A stretch of DNA of 64,000 nt from Gari tellinella (GCA_922989275.2 OV277867.1:42708070-42772069); one strand, 5' to 3'; shown: positions 54,501 through 60,154, counted from the stretch's first letter. The notes: a model not told the origin generated them from the letters alone. Translations and numbers: made by a program.

Positions 54501-57500
54501 TAGAATAGATTTGCTTTTCTGGAAATAAAGTTGGGTTAACACATTCAACCCTAGCGACGAGTATACTCGTCAATTACAAACAGTGTACCTGTGAGGATTG
54601 CACTTGTCCTATGCAACAGTGTAGACCCTGATCAGAAGGCTCCTTAAGGAGCCCTCTGATGAGAGTCTACGTTGTTTGTCATTTTGAAATATATTGTTTA
54701 AATATCCCTAAATAGTCAAAAGTGGACTAGATTTTTTTTAAATTGGAATTGTCCATTAAAAGTTTCAGGGATGAATGGGTTAACATAACTTTGACCGTAC
54801 CTGTCTCCGAGCTAACCCCAAGTCCACTGTCTTGTTTGTGAGGAGATCTTTTATCTACTGTGTCCAAGTCTAGCTCATGCTTGGATGACCTCTGTACTAT
54901 GGAAGTGGCTATCTTAACTTTATTTCTTTTCAGAGCTGGGCTGGAGGACTCTATTGGTCTTTCACTGATAAAATAAGAGATTACATATTACTACTCTCAT
55001 AAATACGCCCTTTTACACCTTTAATTTATTACTCCTCTAAAGAAAATAGTTCTACTTTGTACAGTAATGAATAAGTATTACAAGAAATATTTTCTATATC
55101 TTTGCAGATGTTGGCTTAAAGCAGCTGAAAGTAAAGCAGAATGCTCCTTAAGGTGCGTTCTGCTTTACTTTCAACCTGCTTTTATTGGATACCTGTCTTC
55201 AAAACCAGAAACAGGCTATGGGGTAAAGTGTTAAACCATTACACCTTTTCACACCTCCTTTTTATTCTGCTACTAAACAGAGGGCTCCTATAGGAAAATG
55301 TAATGAGTATATTTTAAACAGGTCCATGGTGTTGAAAGAGTAAAGGAGCATTCTGCTTTTCTTTTAGCCTGCTTTATTAAGCAACTGAATATTCATATAT
55401 AAAACCCAGCCCACTACCAATATATTGTCACCTGAGTACATGTATACAGTAAACCTTGCTTATAATGAACACGTCGGGACCTCAAAAAAGTGTTTGCCAT
55501 AGCCGAAGTTTGTTGTAACCGTATAGCGAACTAGTATGCTATAGGCGAGGTTAGTATAAGGAAATGATCGGACTTATAACGAACACCAGACATGTACTTG
55601 TGTTCATGTGTAAACCTACGTGTTTAAATGAAACAATTATAAATTTGGCAAACAAGAATATTCATGTTTTAACAAACAAGGGCCACTATGGCCCTAAATC
55701 GCTCACCTGGTAACCATGTAACCATGTACACCGTGTGACCTAGTTTTTGACCGGTCATGACCCTCATTCTAACTTGACCTCGATTTCAATGAGACAAACA
55801 TTTTGTTCAAGTTTCATGAAGATTCAATGAATTTTGTAGTCTCTAGAGTGTTAACGAGGTTTTTCGATGATTTGACCTAGTGATCTAGTTTTTGACAAGA
55901 CATAAGCCACATTTAAACTTGACCTATATTTCATTGAGGCAAACCTTTTCATCAAGTTTTATGAAGATCAAATGAAAATTGTAGTCTCTAGAGTGTTAAT
56001 AAGGTTTTTCGATGATTTGACCTAGTGACCTAGTTTTTGACTAGACATGACCCACATTTTAATTGTTCTAGATTTAATTGAGGCAAACATTTTGATGTAG
56101 TTTCATGAAGATCCAATGAAATTTGTAGTCTCTAGAGTTTTAACAAGGTTTTTCGAAGATTTGACCTAGTGACCTAGTTCTTGACCGGACATGACCCACA
56201 TTCGAACTTGGCCTAGATTTCATTGAGGCAATCATATTGATGAAGTTTCATGCAGATCCAATGAAAGTTGTAGCCTCTAGAGTGTTAACAAGGTTTTTCG
56301 ATAATTTGACCTAGTGACCTAGTTTTTGACCGGACTTGACCCGGTTTTGGACTTGTCCTAGATTTCATTAAGGCAAACATTTTGATGAAGTTTCATGAAG
56401 ATCCAATGAAATTTGTAGTCTCTAGAGTGTTAACAAGGTTTTTCGAAGATTTGACCTAGTGACCTAGTTTTTGACCGGACATGACCCACATTCGAACTTG
56501 ACCTAGATTTCATTAAGGCAAACATTTTGATGAAGTTTCATAAGATCCAATGAAATTTGTAGTCTCTAGAGTGTTAACAAGGTTTTTCGAAGATTTGACC
56601 TAGTGACCTAGTACAGTAGTGGTCAATGCTGTGTCGGCCAGGGACGAACACCTGTCCCGTTTTCAAAAAATCGGTGATTTCAGTAAGTAGACAGTTGAAA
56701 GAGCATACTTATAGTTGGTTTAGAGTTATGCTTTTACGGAAGGGTATTATATTAGCTAGACAGAAAGTGAACAAGAGGCCCATGCAGGCCTAAATATTGC
56801 TCACCTGGAAAAACCAACACAAGGGTCACATGACCCCTGGGGTGGGATCACTTTTCACCCCAGAGACAAAATTTCAGAAATCTTGCTGATGAACTAGAAA
56901 ATTAAGTGTGCTGTCAAATATTTTGTACATGGATGGTTTCAGACATGAAGACTTTTCATTGAAAACAATCTATTTTTAGCTAATATGACCCAGATATGAA
57001 CAGACCCGAACCATTTAAGCAATACAGTGTAGCTCCATTATATCGCGGAAGTTGGGGTCCACGAAATGAAATCCGCGATGTGGTCGGATCGCGATATAGC
57101 CCAATTCTGAGCTGAACTAAATTCTGTTGTATATTCCATTGCCAAACTCTATTATATCAATGTCATGCAATAAACACGGTTTCTTGGTTGATTACCTTGT
57201 TATTTCTTGTCAAAACAAGTCTTTATATGCACTGTCATATCTAGCATCAGCGTTTTCATGTGTATTATACCAAAAATTCCAACTGAAAACCTACAATCAC
57301 CAAAACGGATAACCAAAAACATGCACAAACATCACTATAATCATATTTATGCTAGAACAAATAGTTACAAATTTAGTTTTTTCCCTAGTACTGTGAGAGA
57401 TTGGGACTGCTTAGGTAAAGGTCTCATGGAGAGCATTTCCTTCGACTTCAAAAAAGATTCGACACTATCTTTTGTAAATGAAATCAAAAAAACAAATATG

Positions 57501-59470
57501 TAAAAAATTATGACGCATGCGCGGTGAAAATTGTCGGAAGACGTATCACTGTAACAAATCAAGATCAAGTTCAAGAAATGCGTACTTTCGTTTTTGACAA
57601 CGGCCCCCATTTTGATTTAAATGTGCGTGTGTATCAGTAAGATTCAGTTACTCGTGGAAATCACACTTAATGCCTATATCGCGATTAGAAAGCGGATAAA
57701 ATGAGATTTTCTCGGTTGAATTGTCAAAAAACAACGTACCGCGGTATATGAAATTGAAAGAACAATGAAACCAATTTACAGTTCACAGATTCATTTAATT
57801 CATTTCTTGGCCGACATTGTTCGAGTACGTTGTTATCAGGTACGAATCGCAGTTATAATTGTAAGCGTCTGATTGATGTATCAAAATGTGAATGACTGTG
57901 ATTTTAATGTCTGTATTTATCTCTCCACTGCAATTTATGCAGATTAGTCGACTTTGATAGTTATAACTCAATCAGGTTAGTTTGCTAATTATTGCTAAAT
58001 AATGAGGGAAACTCGCATATGCACGAGTTCACTCAAGGCATATTGTTTGTTTGTTAGTGCACCTGTCAATCAACGCAGCGGGATGATAATTGACACTGAT
58101 TACGCAATTATAGCGACCTGTTAAAGGAAGATATAATTAATAAAGAAACAGAAATGATCGCTACTCGGCTTTTATTGACTTTTAGTATACATATAGGAAA
58201 AAATGGGGTCCAAGCCGCGACCGCGTTATATTAGCTTTCGCGAAATAGCAGACCGCGAAGTAATGGAGCTACACTGTATTGGTAAAGAACATCTAAAAGT
58301 GTCACTATGCTAAATATCAAAGCTCTTGCCATAGTAGTTTCAGAGAAGAATATTTCACTACATATCTCTATGTAAAACTGCTACCCCTAGGGCCTTGGCA
58401 GTTTTAACCCCAGGGGTATAATTTGAACAATCTTGATAGAGGACCTAAAGATGATGCTTTGTGCCAAAAATGTAAAAAAGCAGGTTGAAAGTAAAGCAGA
58501 ATGCGCCTTTAAGCTACCATTTGCTAGAATATAGAAAATATTTCTTATGATACAATCATATTTCATGACTATATAAATAAGAACTATTTTCTTCTATGGA
58601 GGAATAGATTAAATGCGCTAAAAGGCGCTTCTATATAGTAAAGGGAGTTTGAGTTACCAAAGTTCTACTGTACCTTTTTAGAGTAGACTTCATGTCTCTT
58701 TTATATTGGAACTATTTTCTTTAGTGGATGAAACAATTAAATGAGTAAAAAGGTGTATTTATAGGGTAATGGGTTAAAGGAGTTTGAGTTACCAAAGTTC
58801 TACTGTACCTCTTTGGAGTAGACTTCATGTATCTATATATTGGAACTATTTTCTTCAGTGGATGAAACAATTAAATGCATAAAAAGGTGTATTTATAGGG
58901 TAATGGGTAAAAGGAGTTTGAGTTACCAAAGTTCTACTGTACCTCTTTGGAGTAGACTTCATGTCTCTATATAATGGAACTATTTTCTTCAGTGGATGAA
59001 ACAATTAAATGAGTAAAAAGGCATATTTATAGGGTAATGAGTTAACCCATTACCCCATAAATATGCCTTTTTATTCCTCCATTGAAGAAAATAATTCCAA
59101 TTTATACAATTATGAATATGTACCATAAGAAATATTTTCTATATTCTTACCGATGGTAGCTTAAAGAAGGTTGAAAGTAAAGCAGAATGTGCCTTAAGGC
59201 ACATTCTGCTTTACTTTCAACCTGCGTTAAGTGGTCACCAATTTTCAATACTAGAAACGGGCTATAGGGTACTGGGTTAAGGGAGTTTGATTTACCAAAG
59301 TTCTAGTATACCTTTTTGGAGTAGACTTGGCACTTGAGACGGGTGTTTGCTGACTTGAGGATACATTGGAATCATCTTTGCTGGCTTTCTGCTGAAGAAG
59401 GTTCTCCTTCATCGCGATAAATATAGCGAGGTGTTTCTTTACTATTGAAATATTGAGGATTGCACTTGCA
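29767..59470 (-). CDS. Unnamed acidic protein, last seven exons (59312-59470, 54801-54964, 54164-54268, 52984-53120, 52753-52868, 45580-45666, 29767-29845)
   Basis: The exons join in consistent phase (2-2-1-1-0-2-2) to 281 residues and a stop. From the N side: a hydrophobic/basic helix (NISIVKKHLAIFIAMKENLL), a Ser/Gln/Thr-rich stretch, a basic patch (ALKRNKVK), a long acidic region rich in D, E and S (SSDYSDDFDESSASEPDD and EYADEEFEEYDSS), then a likely helical stretch (DLDQMVSQAREAQDIEAVDD) and a compact C-terminal piece (QCKEALGGRGLREVGRLV...GTLTEEDLRPMMKRSIG...CHFDLGDLDSG). The acidic linker followed by a small Cys- and Leu-patterned C-terminus faintly recalls NEK-type kinases, but I cannot confirm this and no kinase domain lies in the window. 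Two of the seven exons carry tandem copies of their edge. Confidence 0.75.
29996..30165 (+). repeat. Family C-like MITE, decayed
   Basis: It starts TTTAACTCTTAGCATGC and ends GTTTCAGGGGTGGACAAG. Only one arm of the palindrome (CTCTGATCAGGGAATGC) remains. Confidence 0.55.
30166..30788. other. Intron stretch with a 52-bp poly(C) run
   Basis: No exon is seen. The poly(C)/poly(G) tract covers 30498-30549 without interruption. Confidence 0.8.
30789..31002 (+). repeat. Family B MITE, complete
   Basis: The ends are TTAACCCTTAGCCCGCC and GGCAGCCTAAGGGTTAA. A perfect palindrome of about 68 bases is centred near 30929 (GGATCCGGATGAGACGCCG and complement). Two shorter B-type palindromes follow at 31026-31102 and 31200-31265. 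Confidence 0.88.
31384..31574 (-). repeat. Family A MITE, reversed, right palindrome arm deleted
   Basis: The ends are TTAACCCAGTACCCC and GGGTAATGGGTTAA. An unassigned stretch (31600-31690) with GGTCGGTGGTTCTACCC on the minus strand follows; it may be an old SINE piece. Confidence 0.75.
31834..32084 (+). repeat. Family K MITE
   Basis: The ends are TACAGTGAAGAAAACAT and GTTTTCTCTACTGTA. The core palindrome is CAGTTTGGAGCCTGATCAG and complement, with an extra GGTAAAGATGCC at the apex. Confidence 0.75.
32361..32611 (+). repeat. Family A MITE
   Basis: The ends are TTAACCCATTCCCAC and GGTAAAGGTTTAA. A C-type remnant follows at about 32609-32765. Confidence 0.8.
32766..33025 (-). repeat. Family A MITE, reversed
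   Basis: It starts TCAACCCTCTATTCC and ends GGGAGTAAGGGGTAAAG; the palindrome has a small insertion at the apex. Confidence 0.75.
33141..34397 (+). mobile_element. Family E Helitron-like element nested in D
   Basis: It starts ACAAGAGGGCCTGAAGGCCC, then GATATCGCTCACC, and ends with the hairpin GCTCACCCTGAGC/GCTCAGGTGAGC and CTAAAAA. There is no coding sequence. The host D element shows both exact edges. Confidence 0.7.
33430..34325 (+). repeat. Inner minisatellite of E, about 150-bp unit, 6 copies
   Basis: The blocks are GGCCTCTAGAGTGTAAACAC, TATGGCATTTTCAGCAATTC and AAGGTAGATAACTCTTGA. The same unit fills the E copies at 40633 and 48236. Confidence 0.85.
34673..34866 (+). repeat. Family D MITE, complete
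   Basis: The ends are CAGGGCTACAGATAAG and TTTATCGGGAGCCCTG. The palindrome CATTAGAATCGTCTCGAAG is perfect. Confidence 0.88.
34947..35163 (+). repeat. Family B MITE
   Basis: The palindrome AAACAGTTTGGATGTTGATG lies near 35050; the right end is GCATGGTAAGAGTTAA. A second, half-length B copy follows to about 35320. Confidence 0.7.
35330..36062. other. Intron stretch, no recognised gene
   Basis: It includes GGTTGACGTCATATATTGACG near 35570 and a GC-richer block at 35500-35600, with no exon signal that matches either gene. Confidence 0.5.
36063..36136. repeat. Hairpin with ACTATAAGAAAAAGTACAGC arms
   Basis: The left arm pairs with GCTGTACTATTTCTTATAG; the loop holds GGCCCTCATCGGGC. A further stretch with TGAATCTCACTTATAAC and complementary TTCGTTATAAGC flanks 36136-36680. 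Confidence 0.65.
36399..36625 (-). repeat. Second copy of the CRE-bearing element, reversed
   Basis: It matches 14890-15150 in reverse, including TGACGTTAACGTCATTGC, AAATGACGTCATTCGG, CATGCAGCGCTTGTGTAC and GGTTATGTGATAAG. It carries chance open frames only. Confidence 0.7.
37033..37285 (-). repeat. Family A MITE, reversed
   Basis: The ends are TTAACCCATTACCCC and GGGTAATGGGTTAA; the palindrome apex is GCGCCTTAAGGCCC. Confidence 0.88.
37353..37601 (+). repeat. Family A MITE
   Basis: The left end is TAATCCTTTACTCATAG and the right end GAGTAAAGGGTTAA. Unassigned AT-rich intron follows to 38047. Confidence 0.78.
38048..38312 (-). repeat. Family A MITE, reversed
   Basis: The ends are TTAACCCATTACCCC and GGGTAATGGCCTAATGGGTTAA, the right terminus being partly duplicated. 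Confidence 0.85.
38575..38645. repeat. Family C palindrome core
   Basis: The arms are ACAGTGTGGACCATGATCAG and complement, around GGGCTCCTTGAAGAGCCC. The flanks are decayed. Confidence 0.65.
38703..38953 (-). repeat. Family C MITE, reversed
   Basis: The ends are TTAACTCTTTCCTCCC and GGGTTCAAAGGGTTAA. The palindrome TCAGAGGGCTCCTTTCGG is perfect. Confidence 0.82.
38999..39371 (-). repeat. Family B-type MITE split by another element
   Basis: The ends TTAACTCCTTCACTGCC and GGCAGTGAAGGAGTTAA are exact inverted repeats. The palindrome AATCCTTATCAGACGCC lies in the right part. Confidence 0.8.
39027..39183 (+). repeat. Small MITE with CAGGGGTGTAAAATT ends, nested
   Basis: The terminal inverted repeats are CAGGGGTGTAAAATT and AATTTTACACCCCTG. 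ACCCT flanks both sides, which could be a 5-bp target duplication. Inside are repeated TACTCGCC motifs. Confidence 0.7.
39436..39552. repeat. Foldback element with a CACGAGTGGC apex
   Basis: The left arm GAAATTTAATCCATTTAGTG and right arm CACAAAATGGATTAAATTC pair, as do ATTTTCACGAGTGGC and GCCACGAGTGAAAAT. The E element starts right after it. Confidence 0.75.
39561..40573 (+). mobile_element. Family E element, 3' hairpin missing
   Basis: It starts ACAAGAGCCGTATACGGCCC, then CTAAATCGCTCACC. It has about 2.5 roughly 370-bp units (TGTGCCAAATAGCTAAGCTC) and ends after an ACGG run near 40551. Confidence 0.65.
40633..42003 (+). mobile_element. Family E element with inner minisatellite, about 7 units
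   Basis: It starts ACAAGAGGGCCTGAAGGCCC and ends GAGCTAGCTCAGGTGAGCTA. The units match those at 33430-34325, so it is the same subfamily with a different copy number. Confidence 0.75.
42046..42155 (+). repeat. Family E 3' end only
   Basis: It consists of a GACGACGACGG-type run, then the hairpin GCTCACCCTGGCAC/GTGCCAGGTGAGC and CTAAAAA. The next 370 bases include TACAATGACGTCACTT and no recognised gene. Confidence 0.65.
42528..43845 (+). mobile_element. Family E element with an A fragment inside
   Basis: It starts ACAAGAGGGCCATGGCCC and ends with the hairpin GCTCACCTTGAGCC/GGCTCAGGTGAGC and CTAAAAA. A family A right half (42743-42913) interrupts it. Confidence 0.7.
42743..42913 (-). repeat. 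Family A MITE, distal half
   Basis: It enters at GCGCACTCTGCTTTAC, inside the palindrome, and ends GGGTAATGGGTTAA. Confidence 0.75.
44112..44357 (-). repeat. Family A MITE, reversed
   Basis: The ends are TTAACCCATTACCCC and GGGTAATAGGTTAA; the palindrome is intact. Confidence 0.85.
44547..44798 (-). repeat. Family A MITE, reversed
   Basis: The ends are TTAACCCATTACCCC and GGGTTATGGGTTAA. Unassigned AT-rich intron follows to 45222. Confidence 0.85.
45223..45543 (+). repeat. Family C MITE with a retroposon tail inserted
   Basis: The ends are TTAACTCTTTCAACACC and AGTGTTAAAAGAGTTAA. The palindrome AGATCAGAGGGCTTC is near 45290. The insertion at 45352-45435 is described separately. Confidence 0.8.
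45352..45435 (-). mobile_element. 3' end of a SINE or LINE with a (TTA)n tail
   Basis: On the minus strand it reads CTCAGTAAATAAAGTCG followed by about eight TTA repeats. A short body ending in a simple-repeat tail is typical of retroposon 3' ends. Confidence 0.5.
45580..45666 (-). CDS. Acidic-protein gene, exon before last
   Basis: The exon is 87 bases (minus strand), from acceptor ATCTGTTACAG to donor GTAAAC. It reads QCKEALGGRGLREVGRLVNA, then GTLTEEDL; the first base completes GA from the exon before to give Glu. Eight extra acceptor copies lie just upstream in the transcript. Entry at a decoy reads QCKEALGGRGLREVWV and stops, so only this copy is productive. Confidence 0.78.
45667..46310 (-). 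repeat. Acceptor-side exon-edge minisatellite, 76-bp unit, 8 decoy copies
   Basis: Each unit holds intron sequence (GGTATGATGTATTCCTTATT on the minus strand), the acceptor CTGTTACAG and 36 bases of exon 45580-45666 (CAGTGTAAAGAGGCATTAGG and onward). Exon-start positions on the plus strand are 45661 (real), 45737, 45813, 45889, 45965, 46041, 46117, 46193 and 46269, exactly 76 apart. Units alternate between ACAGATAATAAGG and ACAGTTAATAAGG. Confidence 0.95.
46319..46366 (+). repeat. pogo-like end and family C scrap
   Basis: TACAGTCAAACATGTATGAA resembles the left end of the element at 61901. Then CCTTTCAACACAATAGACC matches the left part of family C, which the next element interrupts. Confidence 0.55.
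46367..47436 (+). mobile_element. pogo/mariner-like non-autonomous element, 1.07 kb
   Basis: The ends are TACAGTCGAGACTGTCTAC and GACAGTCTCGACTGTA with TA on each side. It sits in a C MITE (ATAGACCTGTTTAAAA before, TACTTATTACATTTAG after). It contains AAAATGGCGGCCACTACG near 47232. No transposase frame is seen. Confidence 0.75.
47484..48140 (+). mobile_element. Family M element
   Basis: It starts GTTCAATAAACGCTTATGCC and ends GATGCTGGGGGCATAAAAAG. It has three or so roughly 165-bp units and an ACGG microsatellite at about 48057-48090. Confidence 0.7.
48236..48593 (+). mobile_element. Family E element, 5'-truncated, two units
   Basis: It has AAGGTAGATAACTCTTGACC units and ends GAGCTAGCTCAGGTGAGCTA. 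The 3' half of the usual hairpin is kept. Confidence 0.7.
48594..49438. other. Intron stretch, no supported exon
   Basis: Two chance-length open frames (plus 48810-49052 and minus 49080-49313) show no recognised domain and no splice sites that keep phase with the minus-strand gene. Confidence 0.5.
49439..49462. repeat. (TA)n microsatellite
   Basis: About twelve TA units lie here. An F-type hairpin scrap follows at about 49478-49570. Confidence 0.9.
49599..52685 (+). mobile_element. Longest family E-type element, 3.1 kb
   Basis: It starts ACAAGAGTTGTCAGAGAGAC and ends AGCTCGTCATGTACTACG...GGCGAGCTAAAAA, so the terminal hairpin reads AGCTCG...CGAGCT instead of AGCTCACC. Two blocks with CGTTCACGACGACG or GTTCACGACAACG at about 51755 and 52590 mark internal ends, suggesting a doubled element. 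Confidence 0.7.
49640..52560 (+). repeat. Inner minisatellite, about 165-bp unit, about 17 copies
   Basis: The unit blocks are CCTAAGTTCAAGGTCAAGGT, GGAAAGGTCTTGTCCATATA, GGAAGCAATACCTCAAGGG and CGAAACCTAAACGCAG. The first copies are more diverged than the central ones. Confidence 0.9.
52753..52868 (-). CDS. Acidic-protein gene, helical exon
   Basis: The exon is 116 bases, from acceptor TTGTTTCAG to donor GTAAGT. It reads DLDQMVSQAREAQDIEAVDD, then WFADSMTDMQLQQSKLLQ. The spacing of hydrophobic residues suggests an amphipathic helix or short coiled coil. It enters in phase 0 and ends in GA. Confidence 0.8.
52984..53120 (-). CDS. Acidic-protein gene, acidic exon 2
   Basis: The exon is 137 bases, from acceptor CTGTTTGTAG to donor GTAAGA. 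It reads DIKEEIEEDNDSESDIEDL, then TEQDKAEGVGEDEYADEEF and EEYDSSE. About half the residues are Asp or Glu; Ser next to acidic residues suggests CK2-type phosphorylation (inference). Confidence 0.8.
53142..53417 (+). repeat. Family A MITE with a repeated left end
   Basis: It starts TTAACCCATTACTATTGG, with a second TTACCTCATAAATAAACC start inside; it ends GAAACAGTCTGGGTTAAAG. It lies 21 bases from the acidic exon. Confidence 0.75.
53460..53590 (+). repeat. Family C MITE, left half
   Basis: It begins AACACATTCAACCCTAG and stops after GATCAGAGGGCTGC. Confidence 0.65.
53591..53945. other. Intron stretch, nothing recognised
   Basis: AT-rich, with a 40-base family A scrap (GCCATTACCCCAAAGGC) near 53840. 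Confidence 0.5.
53946..54142 (+). repeat. Family D MITE next to a splice donor
   Basis: The ends are CAGGGCTCCAGATAAAAG and TCTGGAGCCCTG, with a small ATAATC insertion near the right end. It stops 15 bases short of the donor hexamer of the exon at 54164. Confidence 0.85.
54164..54268 (-). CDS. Acidic-protein gene, acidic exon 1
   Basis: The exon is 105 bases, from acceptor TTTTTCAG to donor GTAAAG. It reads ILKDNRLEVPKPDQEASS, then DYSDDFDESSASEPDD. Phase 1 in and out, so skipping it would keep frame. Confidence 0.8.
54390..54480. repeat. Family F core hairpin
   Basis: The arms are GTAAAGCAGAAAGCTCC and GGAGCTTTCTGCTTCAC; the outer ends are missing. Confidence 0.6.
54536..54782 (+). repeat. 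Family C MITE, complete
   Basis: The ends are TTAACACATTCAACCC and GGATGAATGGGTTAA. It lies 19 bases from the donor end of the exon at 54801. Confidence 0.85.
54801..54964 (-). CDS. Acidic-protein gene, basic/serine exon
   Basis: The exon is 164 bases, from acceptor TTATTTTATCAG to donor GTACGG. It reads ERPIESSSPALKRNKVKIA, then TSIVQRSSKHELDLDTVDKR and SPHKQDSGLGVSSET. The basic patch KRNKVK could be a nuclear signal (inference). It enters in phase 2 (T completes AGT, Ser) and ends in phase 1. Confidence 0.8.
54986..55235 (+). repeat. Family A MITE, left terminus lost
   Basis: It begins TACTACTCTCATAAATACG, has the palindrome and ends GGGGTAAAGTGTTAA. It lies 22 bases upstream of the acceptor side of exon 54801-54964. 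Confidence 0.75.
55446..55660 (+). repeat. pogo-like left end, right end not found
   Basis: TACAGTAAACCTTGCTTATA resembles TA-target element termini; no matching CTGTA end is seen before the E element at 55671. Confidence 0.45.
55671..56625 (+). mobile_element. Family E element (TTTGACCTAGTGACC subfamily), 3' end missing
   Basis: It starts ACAAGGGCCACTATGGCCC, then TAAATCGCTCACC. It carries about six roughly 150-bp units with TTTGACCTAGTGACCTAG and GTAGTCTCTAGAGTGTTAAC, and stops inside a unit. Confidence 0.7.
56772..58476 (+). mobile_element. Family E element split by a pogo-like element
   Basis: It starts ACAAGAGGCCCATGCAGGCC, then TAAATATTGCTCACC. E sequence runs to GAACCATTTAAGCAA, is interrupted at 57023, and resumes at 58279 with TTGGTAAAGAACATC. 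Confidence 0.7.
57023..58278 (+). mobile_element. pogo/mariner-like non-autonomous element, 1.26 kb
   Basis: The ends are TACAGTGTAGCTCCATTA and TAATGGAGCTACACTGTA, an exact 18-base inverted repeat, with subterminal TATCGCGG and CCGCGAAG repeats. The host E element gives a clean TA target. The longest frames are below 100 codons and not recognised. Confidence 0.8.
58477..58642 (-). repeat. Family A MITE, reversed, right palindrome arm missing
   Basis: It enters at AAAGCAGGTTGAAAG and ends GCGCTTCTATATAGTAAAG. Confidence 0.65.
58643..59045 (-). repeat. Donor-side exon-edge array, about 134-bp unit, 3 decoy copies
   Basis: Each unit joins a copy of the exon 59312 edge (minus strand AAGTCTACTCC, then donor GTACAGTAGAACTTTGG and GTAACTCAAACTCC) to the distal part of a family A MITE (GAACTATTTTCTTCAGTGG to GGGTAATGGGTTAA). 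The copies begin near 58643, 58778 and 58912. The real edge is at 59281-59330, separated by a full A MITE. Confidence 0.85.
59042..59279 (+). repeat. Family A MITE beside the exon donor
   Basis: The ends are TTAACCCATTACCCC and GGGTACTGGGTTAA; the palindrome is intact. It lies 33 bases from the exon at 59312. Confidence 0.88.
59312..59470 (-). CDS. Acidic-protein gene, first exon visible in window
   Basis: The exon is 159 bases, from acceptor CTATATTTCCAG to donor GTATAC. It reads ASAILNISIVKKHLAIFIA, then MKENLLQQKASKDDSNVSSS and QQTPVSSAKSTPK. The first half is probably a helix, the second a disordered Ser/Gln/Thr linker. It enters in phase 2, so at least one more exon lies upstream; none was found to 64000. 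Copies of its donor edge lie downstream. Confidence 0.72.
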
Positions 59471-59585
59471 CTGGAAATATAGGAACAAAATCGAATGAAA
59501 AACATGTTGTTAAACAAACAATCCTTGCAAAAAGAATTTAGTACAAGTGAAAAAAACTCTCTATTAAAATCACAAAATTATGTTA

Positions 59586-60060
59586 CCTATTAGGTTTTTA
59601 ATGCAGGTGGCTGCTTATAAGGTGAATGTAAATTCTAACACACTTCGCGCATGACCCTATATAAACAAAGAACGGACGTATCTGTGTTTATATTCTCAAT
59701 AAAACACGCACGCGCTGTAACGGCTTTACGTGACGTCATATCACTTCGAAAATGCGTACGCCAAGAAATGTAGCACCTTTGCTTCGGTGCAAATTGTGGT
59801 TAAATAGAAGTGTTAGAATCGAAATAATAAATTAATACTTGTGTTTTATTGTGCAATCGAACACAGGTAGTCGTTGAGTTGCTTGTAATTAAACCACTCG
59901 GTCTAAAGCCCTCGTGATTAAATTACTACGCATCTCAACTCATACACATGTTCAATTGAACGATAAAACACTGGTATGAATTTATTATTTCTTTAATAAA
60001 AAGCTCATTCAGGAGCTTTGTTTTTATTACATTCACCTTGCTGAGTTTTAAGACAGACAA
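59586..60060 (+). repeat. Family F-like MITE interrupted by an unknown insert
   Basis: The outer parts are GCAGGTGGCTGCTTATAAGG and the hairpin end AAAAGCTCATTCAGGAGC to TACATTCACCTTGC. Between about 59630 and 59998 lies unassigned sequence with GTGACGTCATATCAC, a GCACCTTTGCTTCGGTGC hairpin and inverted TTCTAACAC/GTGTTAGAA. Confidence 0.5.
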
Positions 60061-60154
60061 TTTTGTTTTCAGATAAATAACCAGTTTACACTGATTTTGA
60101 TAGGTGTGTCATAAAATATGAAACCTGCAGACACTGATCAAAGGGCTCCTTTAC

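Noticed and set aside
57127..57610. Transposase remnant in the pogo-like element
   Set aside because: Frames are below 100 codons, overlap on both strands, and show no DDE or helix-turn-helix pattern.
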